A stretch of 50,712 bases of DNA from Thermomonas sp. (lineage in GTDB: Bacteria; Pseudomonadota; Gammaproteobacteria; Xanthomonadales; Xanthomonadaceae): contig NZ_JAMLIW010000008.1 of assembly GCF_023953935.1 (NCBI RefSeq), positions 90,067-140,778 of the forward strand, given 5' to 3'. This document shows positions 25,993 through 34,623 of this stretch, piece after piece (position 1 is the stretch's first letter; the number at the start of each line of letters is the position of its first letter). Both the position numbers and the translations under genes were made by a program. The notes beneath the pieces were generated by a model. The model worked only from the letters and a program-made list of their open reading frames with translations, ran no database searches and was not told the origin of the DNA.

Positions 25993-26969
25993 GCGCACAT
26001 CAAACAGACGCCCCTCTCCCGACGGGAGAAGGAAAACCCCGCAACGTCCAGGCGCGGGCCGCCCTGCTGATGCTGGCCAGCACCTTCGGCTTCGGCCTGA
26101 TGGCCATTTTCATCCGCCTCGCCTCGGCCAGCATGCCGACCTGGGAAATCGCCTTCTTCCGCGTTCTCTTCGGCTTCCTGCTCCTGCTGGCCTTGCTGGC
26201 CTGGCCCGTGCGCTCCCAGGCGCAGCCGCTGCACGCCTTCCTCGCCCGCGTGCGCACCACCCAGCTGCCGCGCTACGTGGTGCGCTGCGCGATTGGCGTG
26301 GCGGCAATGTTCTGCGGTTTCTGGGCGATCGCCCACCTGCCGCTGGCGCAGGCGATTTCGCTCAACTATTCCTCGCCGATCTTCGTCACCATTGCCGCGA
26401 TCCTGATGCTGGGCGAGCGCGTGCGCGTACGCCGTTGGGCGGCGGTGGTCGGCGGTTTCATCGGCGTGCTGGTGATCGTGCGGCCGGGCTCGCACGCCTT
26501 CAGTCCAGGCAGCCTGGTCGCGGTGGCCTCGGCCATGCTCAGCGCGCTGGTGGCGATCCAGATCAAGCAGCTCTCGGCGGCCGACAAGGCCGACACCATC
26601 GTGTTCTGGACCTACGCGCTGTGGGTGCCGATGACGCTGCTGCCGACCCTCTGGGTGTGGCAGACGCCGCACGGGATCACCTGGCTGTGGCTGTTGCTGG
26701 CCGGCGTGATGGGCACCGCCGGCCAGCTGCTGTGGACGCGCGCGCTCAAGCTCGGCGAGGTTTCGGCGCTGACTCCGATCAGCTTCACCCAGCTGCCGGT
26801 CGTCACTTTCGCGGGCTGGCTCCTGTTCGATGAAGTGGTCGATACGCCCACCATGATCGGCGCCGGGATCATCCTCGCCTCCGCCTTCTACATCGCCCAT
26901 CGTGAATCCGTGCTGGCGCGCCGCGCCGCTTCCAAGGCGCTGAGCAAATCCAATCCGCCGGTGGTGTGA
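25989..26969 (+). CDS. EamA/DMT family transporter
   Basis: A 326-residue inner-membrane protein with ten hydrophobic helices in two EamA repeats (for example GFGLMAIFIRLAS and AGVMGTAGQLLWTRALKLGEVSALTPISF). The substrate is unknown; relatives export metabolites or amino acids. The GTG at 25989 overlaps the murB stop (GTGA). The first about 25 residues are encoded partly by a palindrome (TCTCCC GAC GGGAGA, 26015-26029) and are unlike the family, so a start at ATG 26070, directly before helix 1, remains possible. It converges on the kinase gene. Confidence 0.82.
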   Translation: MSAHQTDAPLPTGEGKPRNVQARAALLMLASTFGFGLMAIFIRLASASMPTWEIAFFRVLFGFLLLLALLAWPVRSQAQPLHAFLARVRTTQLPRYVVRCAIGVAAMFCGFWAIAHLPLAQAISLNYSSPIFVTIAAILMLGERVRVRRWAAVVGGFIGVLVIVRPGSHAFSPGSLVAVASAMLSALVAIQIKQLSAADKADTIVFWTYALWVPMTLLPTLWVWQTPHGITWLWLLLAGVMGTAGQLLWTRALKLGEVSALTPISFTQLPVVTFAGWLLFDEVVDTPTMIGAGIILASAFYIAHRESVLARRAASKALSKSNPPVV

Positions 26970-26999
26970 GACATTTGCGGGGCCGCACCCGGCAACCAC

Positions 27000-29729
27000 T
27001 CATTGGCGGCTTCCGGCCTGCGCTTCTTCACGTTCGGTCCGGATGATGTTTTCGCGCATGGCGACCTGGCGTTCGTCCAGCGTGGCCGGGTCGGCCTGCA
27101 ACAGCGGCAACACGTAGCGCGCGCGCAGGACCTCGGCCTGGGCGATGTGTCCCTGCTTGCGCAGCAGACCTTCGGCCTGCCATGCCGCATCCACGGTCTT
27201 CGCATTTCGTTCGCCATAAGCCGCCTCGCGCAGGCGCAGCAGCTCGCGCCAGGCAGACACCGCTGCATCGGTCTTGCCCAGGCTTTCCGCAGCCTGGGCG
27301 CGGATGTCCCATCCGGCCTGCAACTGCCGATCACGTTCCCCGAGTACGTCGCGAGCAATCGGCAGCACCCGGTCCAGGCGGGCCAACGCGGCAGCGTCCT
27401 GGCCTGCCTGATGCAAGGTGCCGGCGTTGTTGATCGCGATGAACAGCGTGTCCGGATGCCGCGGTCCGAGCAAGCGGGTACGCGCGTCCAGCACCTGCTG
27501 CTGAAGCTGCAACGCCTCTTCCAGCAGACCGGTACGGGCCAGGAATGTCGCCAGATTCAGACGGGTACGCAACGTGCGCGGATCATCCGAACCCAGCACG
27601 CGGACCTGGGTCGTCAGCACCTCGCGTGCGATCGGAATCGCCTCGCTGGACTTGCCGCTGTCGTTCAGCATATTGGCCAGATTGGCGCGATCGGAAAGCG
27701 TCAGCGGATGCTCGGCGCCCAGGCGACGGGTGCGGGTCGCAACCAGCGCCCGCTGCAAGGCCACCGCGCCCTCACCGTCACCGGTCATGATCCGCATCAC
27801 CGCCAGATTGTGCTGGGAGGCCAGCGTGTCGGCCGCATCGGGCCCCAGCACCCGCGCCCGCATCGGCACCAATGCCTCCAGCAGCCGGCGCCCGGTTTCG
27901 GGATCGCCCATCCGTCCCAGCAGGATGGCCAGTCGGTCGGTCACTTCCATGGTCGCCGGGTCGCGCTCGCCGCGCAGGCGAATGGCGTCAACGCGCAATG
28001 TTTCCAGCAGCGTCCGCGCCTTCGCTCGATCACCCAGCGCCGCAGCGATGTCGGCCTGATCGACCCGCAGGCGAATCCGCAGTGGATCGTCGGGCGGCAG
28101 CGAAGCCAGCGCGGTCATGGCGCGTTCCACCACACTTTGCGCACTTTTTGCATCAGCGGCATCCAGCAAGGCGCGCGCCCATGCGTCTTGCGCTTTCAGG
28201 GTCTCCGGCGCCGTCGCACCGAGTACCTTTTGACGCCAGGCCGCCACTTCGGCGAACCCGCGGGCCGCCTGCTCCGGCAGGCCCAACGCGAGCCGGACGT
28301 GCGCCACCGATTCCCGCAGATCCGCAGCAATCGCAGGTTCGCTGGAAAAGTCGCGACCGATGGCACGCTCGGCATTGTCGAGGAGATTCCGGTTGATCAC
28401 CCCGCGCGCCAGATCCGACGTGCTCGCATGCGCCAACGCGGCATCCAATGCGGCGGCGGACTGCGGTGCCTGCTTGGCAACCTGCGCCCGGAGATCGCTG
28501 GCCACGCCCAGGCCCATCGCCTCGATGTCGATGCTTTCCAGCATTGCCTGCTGAAAGGCCGCCACCTTTTCCAACTGGGCGCTGCGCTGAACCGCGATTG
28601 CGCGCTGTGCGCGCGCCTGCAGCAGTCCGTACACCGACAGCGCAAATCCCCCGACCAGCGCGAGCAGGGCCACGGTTGCCGCCATGATGCCGGGGCGGTG
28701 GCGGGCCGCGAATTTGCGCAATGCATAAGCGCGGCCAGACGGCACCGCCTCCAGCGGATGACCGTCGAGAAACCGCTGCAGATCCCCAGCCAGCGCCGCC
28801 GCCGACGGATAGCGTTCGGCCCGTTCGTGGCGCATTGCCTTGGCGACGACGTGGTCCAGCTCGCTGCGCAACAATCGGCGCATGTGCGGCAGACTCTGCC
28901 CGCGCGCCTGGGCAATCCGCACGGCATCGCCCGGCGGCAGGGTCGAGATCTGTTCGGAAGGCAAGCGGAACGTGCGCGCGCTGTGGGCCGCCGTTTCGCC
29001 CGTCGCGAGCGGACGCTGTCCGGTCAGCAATTCGCCGAGCACCACGCCAAGAGCAAAGACATCGCTGCGGGCATCGACCAGCGCCGGATCATCACCGGCC
29101 TGCTCCGGACTCATGTAGTCGGGCGTACCGGCAATCTCGCGACCGCCCACGTCGGCGGCAAGGGTGGCGATCCCGAAATCGATGATCTTGGGCAGTGCCC
29201 GCCCATCGACCTCATCCACCAACAGGTTGCCGGGCTTCAAGTCGCGGTGGATCACGCCCTTCTGGTGGGCATGCTGGACGCCTTCGCAGACGCGGATGAA
29301 CAGCTTGATTCGATCGGCCAGCGGCAGCCGATGGGCATCGCAGAATTGCGTGATCGGCGTGCCGCCGATGAACTCCATCGCGAAATACGGATGACCATCG
29401 GCCGTGGTCCCGGCATCGTGGATCTGGGCAATGGCCGGGTGCCGCATGCGCGCCAGCAGCTGGCGTTCGACTTCGAAATAGGCAATGTGGCGGGCGTCCA
29501 GCCGACGCGAGCGAACCAGCTTGAGCGCCACTTCCCGCTGCACCGGTTCAAGCTGTTCGGCGCGATAGACATCCCCCATCCCGCCATGACCGACGCGCTG
29601 GAGAAGACGGTAATTCCCGATCCGGGTTCCGGCGGGCAAGGCCTCGCCTTCGACCGCCGCCGCAGGGCTCCGGGTGGCGATCAGCTCGGTGCGTTCCGGG
29701 TCGTCCCCGTTGTCCTCAGCCATGCCCAT
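27000..29729 (-). CDS. Ser/Thr protein kinase with transmembrane helix and TPR region
   Basis: A 909-residue PknB/Hanks-type kinase. The kinase domain (about residues 40-315) has GHGGMGDVY, the Lys in VALKLV, HRDLKPGN and DFGIATL, followed by GTPDYMSPEQ, so it should be active. A membrane helix (IMAATVALLALVGGFALSVYG) lies at about 355-378. The rest, about 530 residues, is a run of TPR-like helices with repeated LGxxHPxTL motifs, which should sense or bind partners on the other side of the membrane. Start 29729 is chosen because GGAGA lies 6 bases upstream. It is divergent from an FHA-GGDEF gene, an obvious candidate target. Confidence 0.9.
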   Translation of the reverse strand: MGMAEDNGDDPERTELIATRSPAAAVEGEALPAGTRIGNYRLLQRVGHGGMGDVYRAEQLEPVQREVALKLVRSRRLDARHIAYFEVERQLLARMRHPAIAQIHDAGTTADGHPYFAMEFIGGTPITQFCDAHRLPLADRIKLFIRVCEGVQHAHQKGVIHRDLKPGNLLVDEVDGRALPKIIDFGIATLAADVGGREIAGTPDYMSPEQAGDDPALVDARSDVFALGVVLGELLTGQRPLATGETAAHSARTFRLPSEQISTLPPGDAVRIAQARGQSLPHMRRLLRSELDHVVAKAMRHERAERYPSAAALAGDLQRFLDGHPLEAVPSGRAYALRKFAARHRPGIMAATVALLALVGGFALSVYGLLQARAQRAIAVQRSAQLEKVAAFQQAMLESIDIEAMGLGVASDLRAQVAKQAPQSAAALDAALAHASTSDLARGVINRNLLDNAERAIGRDFSSEPAIAADLRESVAHVRLALGLPEQAARGFAEVAAWRQKVLGATAPETLKAQDAWARALLDAADAKSAQSVVERAMTALASLPPDDPLRIRLRVDQADIAAALGDRAKARTLLETLRVDAIRLRGERDPATMEVTDRLAILLGRMGDPETGRRLLEALVPMRARVLGPDAADTLASQHNLAVMRIMTGDGEGAVALQRALVATRTRRLGAEHPLTLSDRANLANMLNDSGKSSEAIPIAREVLTTQVRVLGSDDPRTLRTRLNLATFLARTGLLEEALQLQQQVLDARTRLLGPRHPDTLFIAINNAGTLHQAGQDAAALARLDRVLPIARDVLGERDRQLQAGWDIRAQAAESLGKTDAAVSAWRELLRLREAAYGERNAKTVDAAWQAEGLLRKQGHIAQAEVLRARYVLPLLQADPATLDERQVAMRENIIRTEREEAQAGSRQ

Positions 29730-29809
29730 GCGCATTCTCCGTTTCAGCCGGTATCGGCCGTCTGTCACGACACCCTGACCGGATCACTGCGGCAAGTCTC
29801 CGACGGCCG

Positions 29810-29838
29810 CTGACGCATCGTGTCATCGCCGCTACACT
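29810..29838 (+). promoter_or_regulatory. Candidate sigma-70 promoter of the FHA-GGDEF gene
   Basis: CTGACG (29810-29815), a 17-base spacer, and TACACT (29833-29838) each match the sigma-70 consensus at 4 of 6 positions; the start would be about 20 bases before ATG 29865. Confidence 0.4.
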
Positions 29839-29864
29839 GCAACAACTGTCATCCAGACGATCCG

Positions 29865-30764
29865 ATGAACCGCGACAAGCCCCCCGAGGATACAACCCAG
29901 CGCACCATGTTCAGCCAGGGGCCGGATCGTCCTGCGCCACGTTCCGCCTGCGTGGTCGTGATCCATGGCGAAAGCCTGGGCAAACGGATCGACATCCACG
30001 ATCGCCCCCTTCTCGTCGGACGGGCGCAGGACGCCGATCTGCTGATCGAGCACAAGAGCGTCTCGCGCCAGCACTGCCGGATCTGGGGCGAAAATGGTCG
30101 CTACCGCATCGAGGATCTCGGCGCCACCAACCCGACCCGCGTCAACGACGCCCGCCTGGAGCGTGCGACGACGCTGAAGGACGGCGACCGCATCACGGTC
30201 GGCGAGAGCATCCTCAAGTTCATTTCCCAGGACAGCATCGAGGCCAGCTACCACGAGGAGATCTACCAGCTTGCCATCCACGACCCGCTGACCGAGCTCT
30301 ACAACCGCCGCCATTTCTGCGCGCTGGCCGACAAGGAAATCGCCCGCGCCACCCGCCACGAACGGCCGCTGGCCCTGTGCATCATCGACGTCGACCTGTT
30401 CAAGCCGGTCAACGACCGCTACGGCCACGTCGCCGGTGACGGCGTGCTGCGCCAGATCGGGCTGGCCCTGCGCGATCACGCCCGCGGCGATGACGTGGCG
30501 GCGCGGATCGGCGGGGAGGAATTCATCTTGCTGCTGCCGGAGACGGCCATTGCCGATGCCGAGCAGAGCGCGCAGCGGCTGCGCGCGGCGATCGAGGCGA
30601 TGGCCTTCACGCTGGGGGGCGAAGCGCGGAAGATCACGGTCAGCATCGGCATCGCCAGCCTGACGCCCGATCGCGCCGCCCGCGGCCCGCTGATGGCAGC
30701 CGCCGATGCCGCGCTGTATCGCGCCAAGCGCGAGGGGCGCAACCGGGTCTGCATCGCGGACTGA
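29865..30764 (+). CDS. FHA domain diguanylate cyclase
   Basis: A 299-residue cytosolic protein. The N-terminal FHA domain (about residues 30-125) has LLVGRAQDADLLIEHKSVSRQHCRI, the usual phosphothreonine-binding loop set (GR, SRxH). The C-terminal GGDEF domain (about 140-299) has RIGGEEF, an intact active site, and an inhibitory site RGDD five residues before it. It should make c-di-GMP under feedback control, with FHA docking to a phosphorylated protein. Its neighbour across the divergent promoter is the Ser/Thr kinase, so kinase-controlled c-di-GMP synthesis is likely (inference). Confidence 0.92.
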   Translation: MNRDKPPEDTTQRTMFSQGPDRPAPRSACVVVIHGESLGKRIDIHDRPLLVGRAQDADLLIEHKSVSRQHCRIWGENGRYRIEDLGATNPTRVNDARLERATTLKDGDRITVGESILKFISQDSIEASYHEEIYQLAIHDPLTELYNRRHFCALADKEIARATRHERPLALCIIDVDLFKPVNDRYGHVAGDGVLRQIGLALRDHARGDDVAARIGGEEFILLLPETAIADAEQSAQRLRAAIEAMAFTLGGEARKITVSIGIASLTPDRAARGPLMAAADAALYRAKREGRNRVCIAD

Positions 30765-30815
30765 GCGCGCAAGCCGCAGGCGACGCAAGGCGCGCAGAAG
30801 CTGCGCCAGCCCGAT

Positions 30816-32792
30816 TCAGCCGCGGCTGGCCGCAATCAATTTTTCGACGTCCACGGCGTCGATCTGCTCCGGCCGCAGGTAGCGCCGGGCATATTCGAGA
30901 TGGACGCCGGCGCGCAGGAACAGCGCGAACAGGTCGGGGTCGATGTGCCGGTCCTTGCACATCCGCGCCATGATCGCGATCGATTCGGAAATGGTCTTGG
31001 CCGGTTTGTACGGGCGGTCGGCCGCAGTCAGCGCCTCGAAGATGTCGGCAATTGCCATCATCCGCGCCTCCTGGCTCAGCTGGCTGGCATCGAGTCGGCA
31101 CGGATAGCCGGTGCCGTCCATTTTCTCATGGTGACCACCGGCGATCTGCGGAACCTCGCGCAGATGCCGCGGCAACGGCAGCTCGCTGAGCATCTTGATC
31201 GTCTGCACGATGTGCTGGTTGATCTTGTAGCGGTCTTCGTTGGTCAGGGTGCCGCGGCTGATGGTCAGGTTGTGCAGCTCGCCGCGATCGTAGAGCAGCT
31301 CAGGGGTCTCCATCTTGAAGCCCCAGCGATTGCCCGCCTCGATGCGCTCCGATTCGGGTCGCGGAATCCGATGCTCGGGGCGGTCCGCCAGCAATGGCTC
31401 TTCAAGCGGCAGCTCGGGCGCCGGCTGCGGCAGGCGATCGAGCTCCTCCCGCGACAACCCCAGCCGATCGTCCAGCGTGCGCAGCCAGCGGCGGCTGCCG
31501 ATTTCGCGCAGGCGCGCCTGCTGCTCCGCCGGCAGGAATTCGCCGCCGACGTTGCAACGGGCGACGAAGGCGAATTCATCATCGAGCGTCGCCAGCAGCG
31601 CATCACGCGTTGCGCGCAGCTCCGGCTCCGGGCGGCCGTCCGCCAGCCCCTGCCAGTAGCCAATCCAGGCATCGCGCTTGAGCACCTCGAAGCGCATCCG
31701 CACTTCGTGGATGCGGTTGTACACCGTCTCCAGCTTGGTGGCCTTGTCAACGACATATTCCGGTGTCGTCACCTTGCCGCAGTCGTGCAGCCACGCCGCA
31801 ATGTGCAGTTGTTCCCAGCCATCGTCGTCCAGCCGGAAATCGGCATACGTGCCGCGGTCCTGCGCACAGGCCGCGCGCGCCAGCATGAAGGTCAATTCGG
31901 GGACGCGCGCACAGTGGCCACCGGTGTACGGGCTCTTTTCGTCGATCGCGCCGGCGATCATGCGGATGGTCGCCTGGATCAAGGCCTTCTGCTCCTTGAT
32001 CAACTCCTGGGTTTCCAGCGCGCTGGCGGCGCTGGCGGTCAGGGCCTCGATGAAGCGCGCGCTGGCGTCGTCGATCTGTTCGTCCTTGAACAGCAGCAGC
32101 ATGCCCAGCAGCTGCTCATGGCGATCGCGCAACGGCAGCGCCAGCATCGCCGGAATCGCAAGCCCGGCATCCAGCCCGAGGGCCGCCAGCTCCTCACTGC
32201 TGAGATGGCCGCTGACCGGGTGCGCCGCCGTGCGCGCCGCCTCCATCAGCTTGGGCAGCGCATCCGGCGACAGCGGCGGCAGGTTCGGCGCCGGCTTGGC
32301 CTTGCCGCCTTCCACGTCCAGTGCACTCACCCGCAGCGCGCCGCTGGCGTCGGCCAGATACAGCGCGCCGCCGCGCGCCTCGGCGATGTCGACCAGCTTG
32401 TCGAGCAGCCAGGGGCGCAGGATTTCGAAATCGGTTTCGCTCACCAGCCGCTGATTGATGCGCAGGAAACGCCGCACCGCATCGCGCATCAGGTCGAAGG
32501 CGGCGCCCAGGGTGTCGATCTCGCGCACCGAGGAGCGAACGATCGGATGGTCGGTGAAATCGAACCGTCGAACCGCTTCGGACTCGCTTGCGAGCCGGGT
32601 CAACGGCGCCGCGATCCGCCGGGAAATCAGCAGCGCGACCCCCGCCGCAAACGCCACCAACAGGAAGAACTCGAGCTCGCCGGGAATCGCATCACCAAAC
32701 CAGCGCAGCGTCTCGCCGGTGACGACCACCAGCACGACCGACAGCAGGGTGATGTGCAGGTACAGCGGGAAACTGACTTGCCTGCGCGCCAT
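30816..32792 (-). CDS. HD-GYP phosphodiesterase with HAMP and GAF-like domains
   Basis: A 658-residue membrane protein. Two hydrophobic helices in the first about 60 residues flank a very short loop, followed by a HAMP region (about 60-110) and a GAF-like sensor domain (about 130-290). The HD-GYP domain contains GGHCARV, LHDCGK and HHEKMDGTGYP, so metal-binding residues and the GYP motif are intact; it probably hydrolyses c-di-GMP. About 160 residues separate LHDCGK from the INQH segment, far more than in compact HD-GYP domains. The start at 32792 has GGGGAG 4 bases upstream; the frame further upstream overlaps the divergent gene. It converges on the FHA-GGDEF gene. Confidence 0.9.
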   Translation of the reverse strand: MARRQVSFPLYLHITLLSVVLVVVTGETLRWFGDAIPGELEFFLLVAFAAGVALLISRRIAAPLTRLASESEAVRRFDFTDHPIVRSSVREIDTLGAAFDLMRDAVRRFLRINQRLVSETDFEILRPWLLDKLVDIAEARGGALYLADASGALRVSALDVEGGKAKPAPNLPPLSPDALPKLMEAARTAAHPVSGHLSSEELAALGLDAGLAIPAMLALPLRDRHEQLLGMLLLFKDEQIDDASARFIEALTASAASALETQELIKEQKALIQATIRMIAGAIDEKSPYTGGHCARVPELTFMLARAACAQDRGTYADFRLDDDGWEQLHIAAWLHDCGKVTTPEYVVDKATKLETVYNRIHEVRMRFEVLKRDAWIGYWQGLADGRPEPELRATRDALLATLDDEFAFVARCNVGGEFLPAEQQARLREIGSRRWLRTLDDRLGLSREELDRLPQPAPELPLEEPLLADRPEHRIPRPESERIEAGNRWGFKMETPELLYDRGELHNLTISRGTLTNEDRYKINQHIVQTIKMLSELPLPRHLREVPQIAGGHHEKMDGTGYPCRLDASQLSQEARMMAIADIFEALTAADRPYKPAKTISESIAIMARMCKDRHIDPDLFALFLRAGVHLEYARRYLRPEQIDAVDVEKLIAASRG

Positions 32793-32894
32793 GGAACTCC
32801 CCCGATTCAATCCTCGCAGCGAGTGTAGCCGCTTGCCCCCGCTTGGCGATCCATTCGCCTGTACCGACGCAGCGCGTCCCGCCACAATGGCGGC

Positions 32895-33842
32895 ATGGAG
32901 CCACCCGCCGCCCATAGCAGCGCACGCACGCTTGACCCGCGCGGCGACGCCCTGCTGCTTGCCGTGGCCGACGGCCGCGACTGGCCAAGCACCTCGACCC
33001 TGGACCTGGGCGGCACCCGCCTGCACCGCAAGGCCGAGCTCCACGTCACCCTGCTCGGCCGTGAACCCACCGCCAGCGCCCGCGCCAAACTGGGCGATGC
33101 GCGCATCCGCGCCATCGCGGCGACTTTCGACTGGCGCTGGCACCGCACCGGCGCCGGGAGCGTACTGCGCAAAACGAAAATCGAGGGCGGGGCACCCCTG
33201 CCCTGCACCAGTCTGGTCGAATGGATCGAACTGCCGGCATTTTCCGGCTTCCGGATGGCGCTTGCCGAGGCGATGCAACTGCCGATCCCGGACACGCTGC
33301 CGCACGTCACCCTCTACGTGGCCGGCGATCCCGCCGGCATCGGCGTGCCGGATCTGACGACTCTGGCCGTCCTGCGCCAGTTCGACCTGCGTCTGCCGCG
33401 AGGCGATGCGCCACCCCCGCCCGCGCTGCCGGCGGCCCTGCACGCTGCCTATGCGGCTGCCGAATACCGCATCCCCAACCTTTCCGCCTGCCTGCACATC
33501 GGCCATTCCTGCGCATCAATTGATGCCGAACTTGCCCGCCGCAATGCCCGTCGCGCCATCGTCATCACCGCCTGCAATCCGTACAGCGAAACGCTCGCCC
33601 CCGCTGCCAACGCCCTGCGCCAGCAGTGGCTGCAGGACGAGCTGGAAGGAGCCGGGATCACCACCCTGCCCGCCGAAAACCATGACCCCGGCGGTCGCTG
33701 GCCTTGCGAACCGGGCCTGCTCGCCTTCGATACGTCAGCAGACTTCGACGATGGCTTGCTCCGCCGTTTCGAACAGCACGCCATTGTCGTGATCGAATTC
33801 AGCCAACCGGCACACTTGCTGCTGCATCCGTCGCATCGCTGA
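32895..33842 (+). CDS. Fusion of a 2H phosphoesterase-like domain and DUF3293
   Basis: A 315-residue protein with no signal peptide. The N-terminal half has two HxT motifs in similar strands, LHVTLLG (His50, Thr52) and PHVTLYV (His137, Thr139), the arrangement of 2H phosphoesterases that act on 2',3'-cyclic or 2'-5' RNA ends. The C-terminal about 120 residues match DUF3293: VITACNPYSETL, ANALRQQWLQ and DPGGRWPCEPGLLAF. DUF3293 has no known role. I do not recall these two being fused. It is alone on this strand, divergent from the HD-GYP gene. Confidence 0.65.
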   Translation: MEPPAAHSSARTLDPRGDALLLAVADGRDWPSTSTLDLGGTRLHRKAELHVTLLGREPTASARAKLGDARIRAIAATFDWRWHRTGAGSVLRKTKIEGGAPLPCTSLVEWIELPAFSGFRMALAEAMQLPIPDTLPHVTLYVAGDPAGIGVPDLTTLAVLRQFDLRLPRGDAPPPPALPAALHAAYAAAEYRIPNLSACLHIGHSCASIDAELARRNARRAIVITACNPYSETLAPAANALRQQWLQDELEGAGITTLPAENHDPGGRWPCEPGLLAFDTSADFDDGLLRRFEQHAIVVIEFSQPAHLLLHPSHR

Positions 33843-33893
33843 GGCAAGCCATTGGCCTGCCCGGACAGTGACTCCGAGCAGCCAGCCGACGAC

Positions 33894-33923
33894 AAAAAAG
33901 CCAACCGGATTGCGCCGGTTGGC
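33894..33923 (-). terminator. Rho-independent terminator of the tRNA-Arg(ACG) transcript
   Basis: On the minus strand a 9-bp perfect stem GCCAACCGG / CCGGTTGGC with a 6-base loop is followed by six T (33894-33899), 17 bases after the tRNA 3' end. Confidence 0.9.
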
Positions 33924-33939
33924 TTGACTGCTTGCGTGG

Positions 33940-34016
33940 TGGCGCGCCCGGAGAGATTCGAACTCCCGACCCCCAAGTTCGTAGCCTGGTGCTCTATCCA
34001 GCTGAGCTACGGGCGC
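33940..34016 (-). tRNA. tRNA-Arg (anticodon ACG)
   Basis: A complete cloverleaf on the minus strand: acceptor GCGCCCG / CGGGCGC, D-arm AGCTCAGCTGGATAGAGC, anticodon loop CTACGAA (ACG, read as ICG), T-loop TTCGAAT, encoded CCA. It has its own promoter and terminator. Confidence 0.97.
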
Positions 34017-34025
34017 AGAAGCGCA

Positions 34026-34055
34026 ATTGTGATGCATTGCAGCGTGGTGCGTCAA
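34026..34055 (-). promoter_or_regulatory. Promoter of tRNA-Arg(ACG)
   Basis: On the minus strand TTGACG (34050-34055) and CACAAT (34026-34031) are 18 bases apart; transcription would start a few bases before the tRNA. Confidence 0.6.
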
Positions 34056-34093
34056 CGCGAACGTTGGTGCAATTTGCTGTCGCACAGCGGAAC

Positions 34094-34186
34094 TGGCGGA
34101 GACTGAGGGATTCGAACCCTCGATGGAGCTTTTGACCCCATACTCCCTTAGCAGGGGAGCCCCTTCGGCCTCTCGGGCAAGTCTCC
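34094..34186 (-). tRNA. tRNA-Ser (anticodon GCT)
   Basis: A class II tRNA of 93 bases on the minus strand: acceptor GGAGACT / AGTCTCC, anticodon loop CTGCTAA (GCT, reading AGC/AGT), a long variable arm, T-loop TTCGAAT and encoded CCA (34094-34096). Confidence 0.97.
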
Positions 34187-34209
34187 GGGTCGCGCAGTGC
34201 GAGCCGGGA

Positions 34210-34238
34210 AGGATACAGGCTGCGCCCGAATCCGGCAA
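34210..34238 (-). promoter_or_regulatory. Promoter of tRNA-Ser(GCT)
   Basis: On the minus strand TTGCCG (34233-34238), a 17-base spacer, and TATCCT (34210-34215); the distance to the tRNA 5' end is 23 bases. Confidence 0.6.
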
Positions 34239-34344
34239 TCTGCCCTGCCCCGTTTGCCACCGCGATCCGCGGCTGGCCCAGCACTGCCATCACGCGCCGA
34301 TCGCGCCGGCTGGCGCAGTTTGTGTCCGTCGACGGAGGGCTGGC

Positions 34345-34563
34345 ATGGCAACGGATCCGCAATTCAAAGTCGGTGACCACGTACGCTGGAACTCGGAGGC
34401 TGGCTACGTCAGCGGGCGCATCCTCCGAGTCCACACCCGCGACTTCGACTACAAGGGCCACACCCATCGCGCCAGCCCGGACAAGCCACAGTACGAGATC
34501 CAGAGCGACAAGACCGATCACGTGGCCGCCCACTACGGCACAGCGTTGAAGAAGATCGATTGA
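34345..34563 (+). CDS. DUF2945 (HVA1/Tudor-like) small protein
   Basis: A 72-residue protein with FKVGDHVRWNSEAGYVSGRI, YEIQSDKTDHVAAHYGTALKKI, the DUF2945/HVA1 pattern of a small SH3/Tudor-like barrel. The role is unknown; bacterial members are linked loosely to stress. ATG 34345 has GGAGGG 5 bases upstream. It converges on crcB. Confidence 0.85.
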   Translation: MATDPQFKVGDHVRWNSEAGYVSGRILRVHTRDFDYKGHTHRASPDKPQYEIQSDKTDHVAAHYGTALKKID

Positions 34564-34623
34564 CGGTTGGGCCGTGCGTCTTCAACGCACTGCTTTCGGC
34601 GTGCCGGCGCAGGCACGTTGCAC

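Noticed and set aside
27003-29813. A 936-codon open frame opposite the Ser/Thr kinase
   Set aside because: Antisense shadow; the minus strand carries all kinase motifs.
33852-34135. Two plus-strand frames over tRNA-Arg(ACG) and tRNA-Ser(GCT)
   Set aside because: Translations of tRNA complements (PERFELPTPK and similar), a known artefact.
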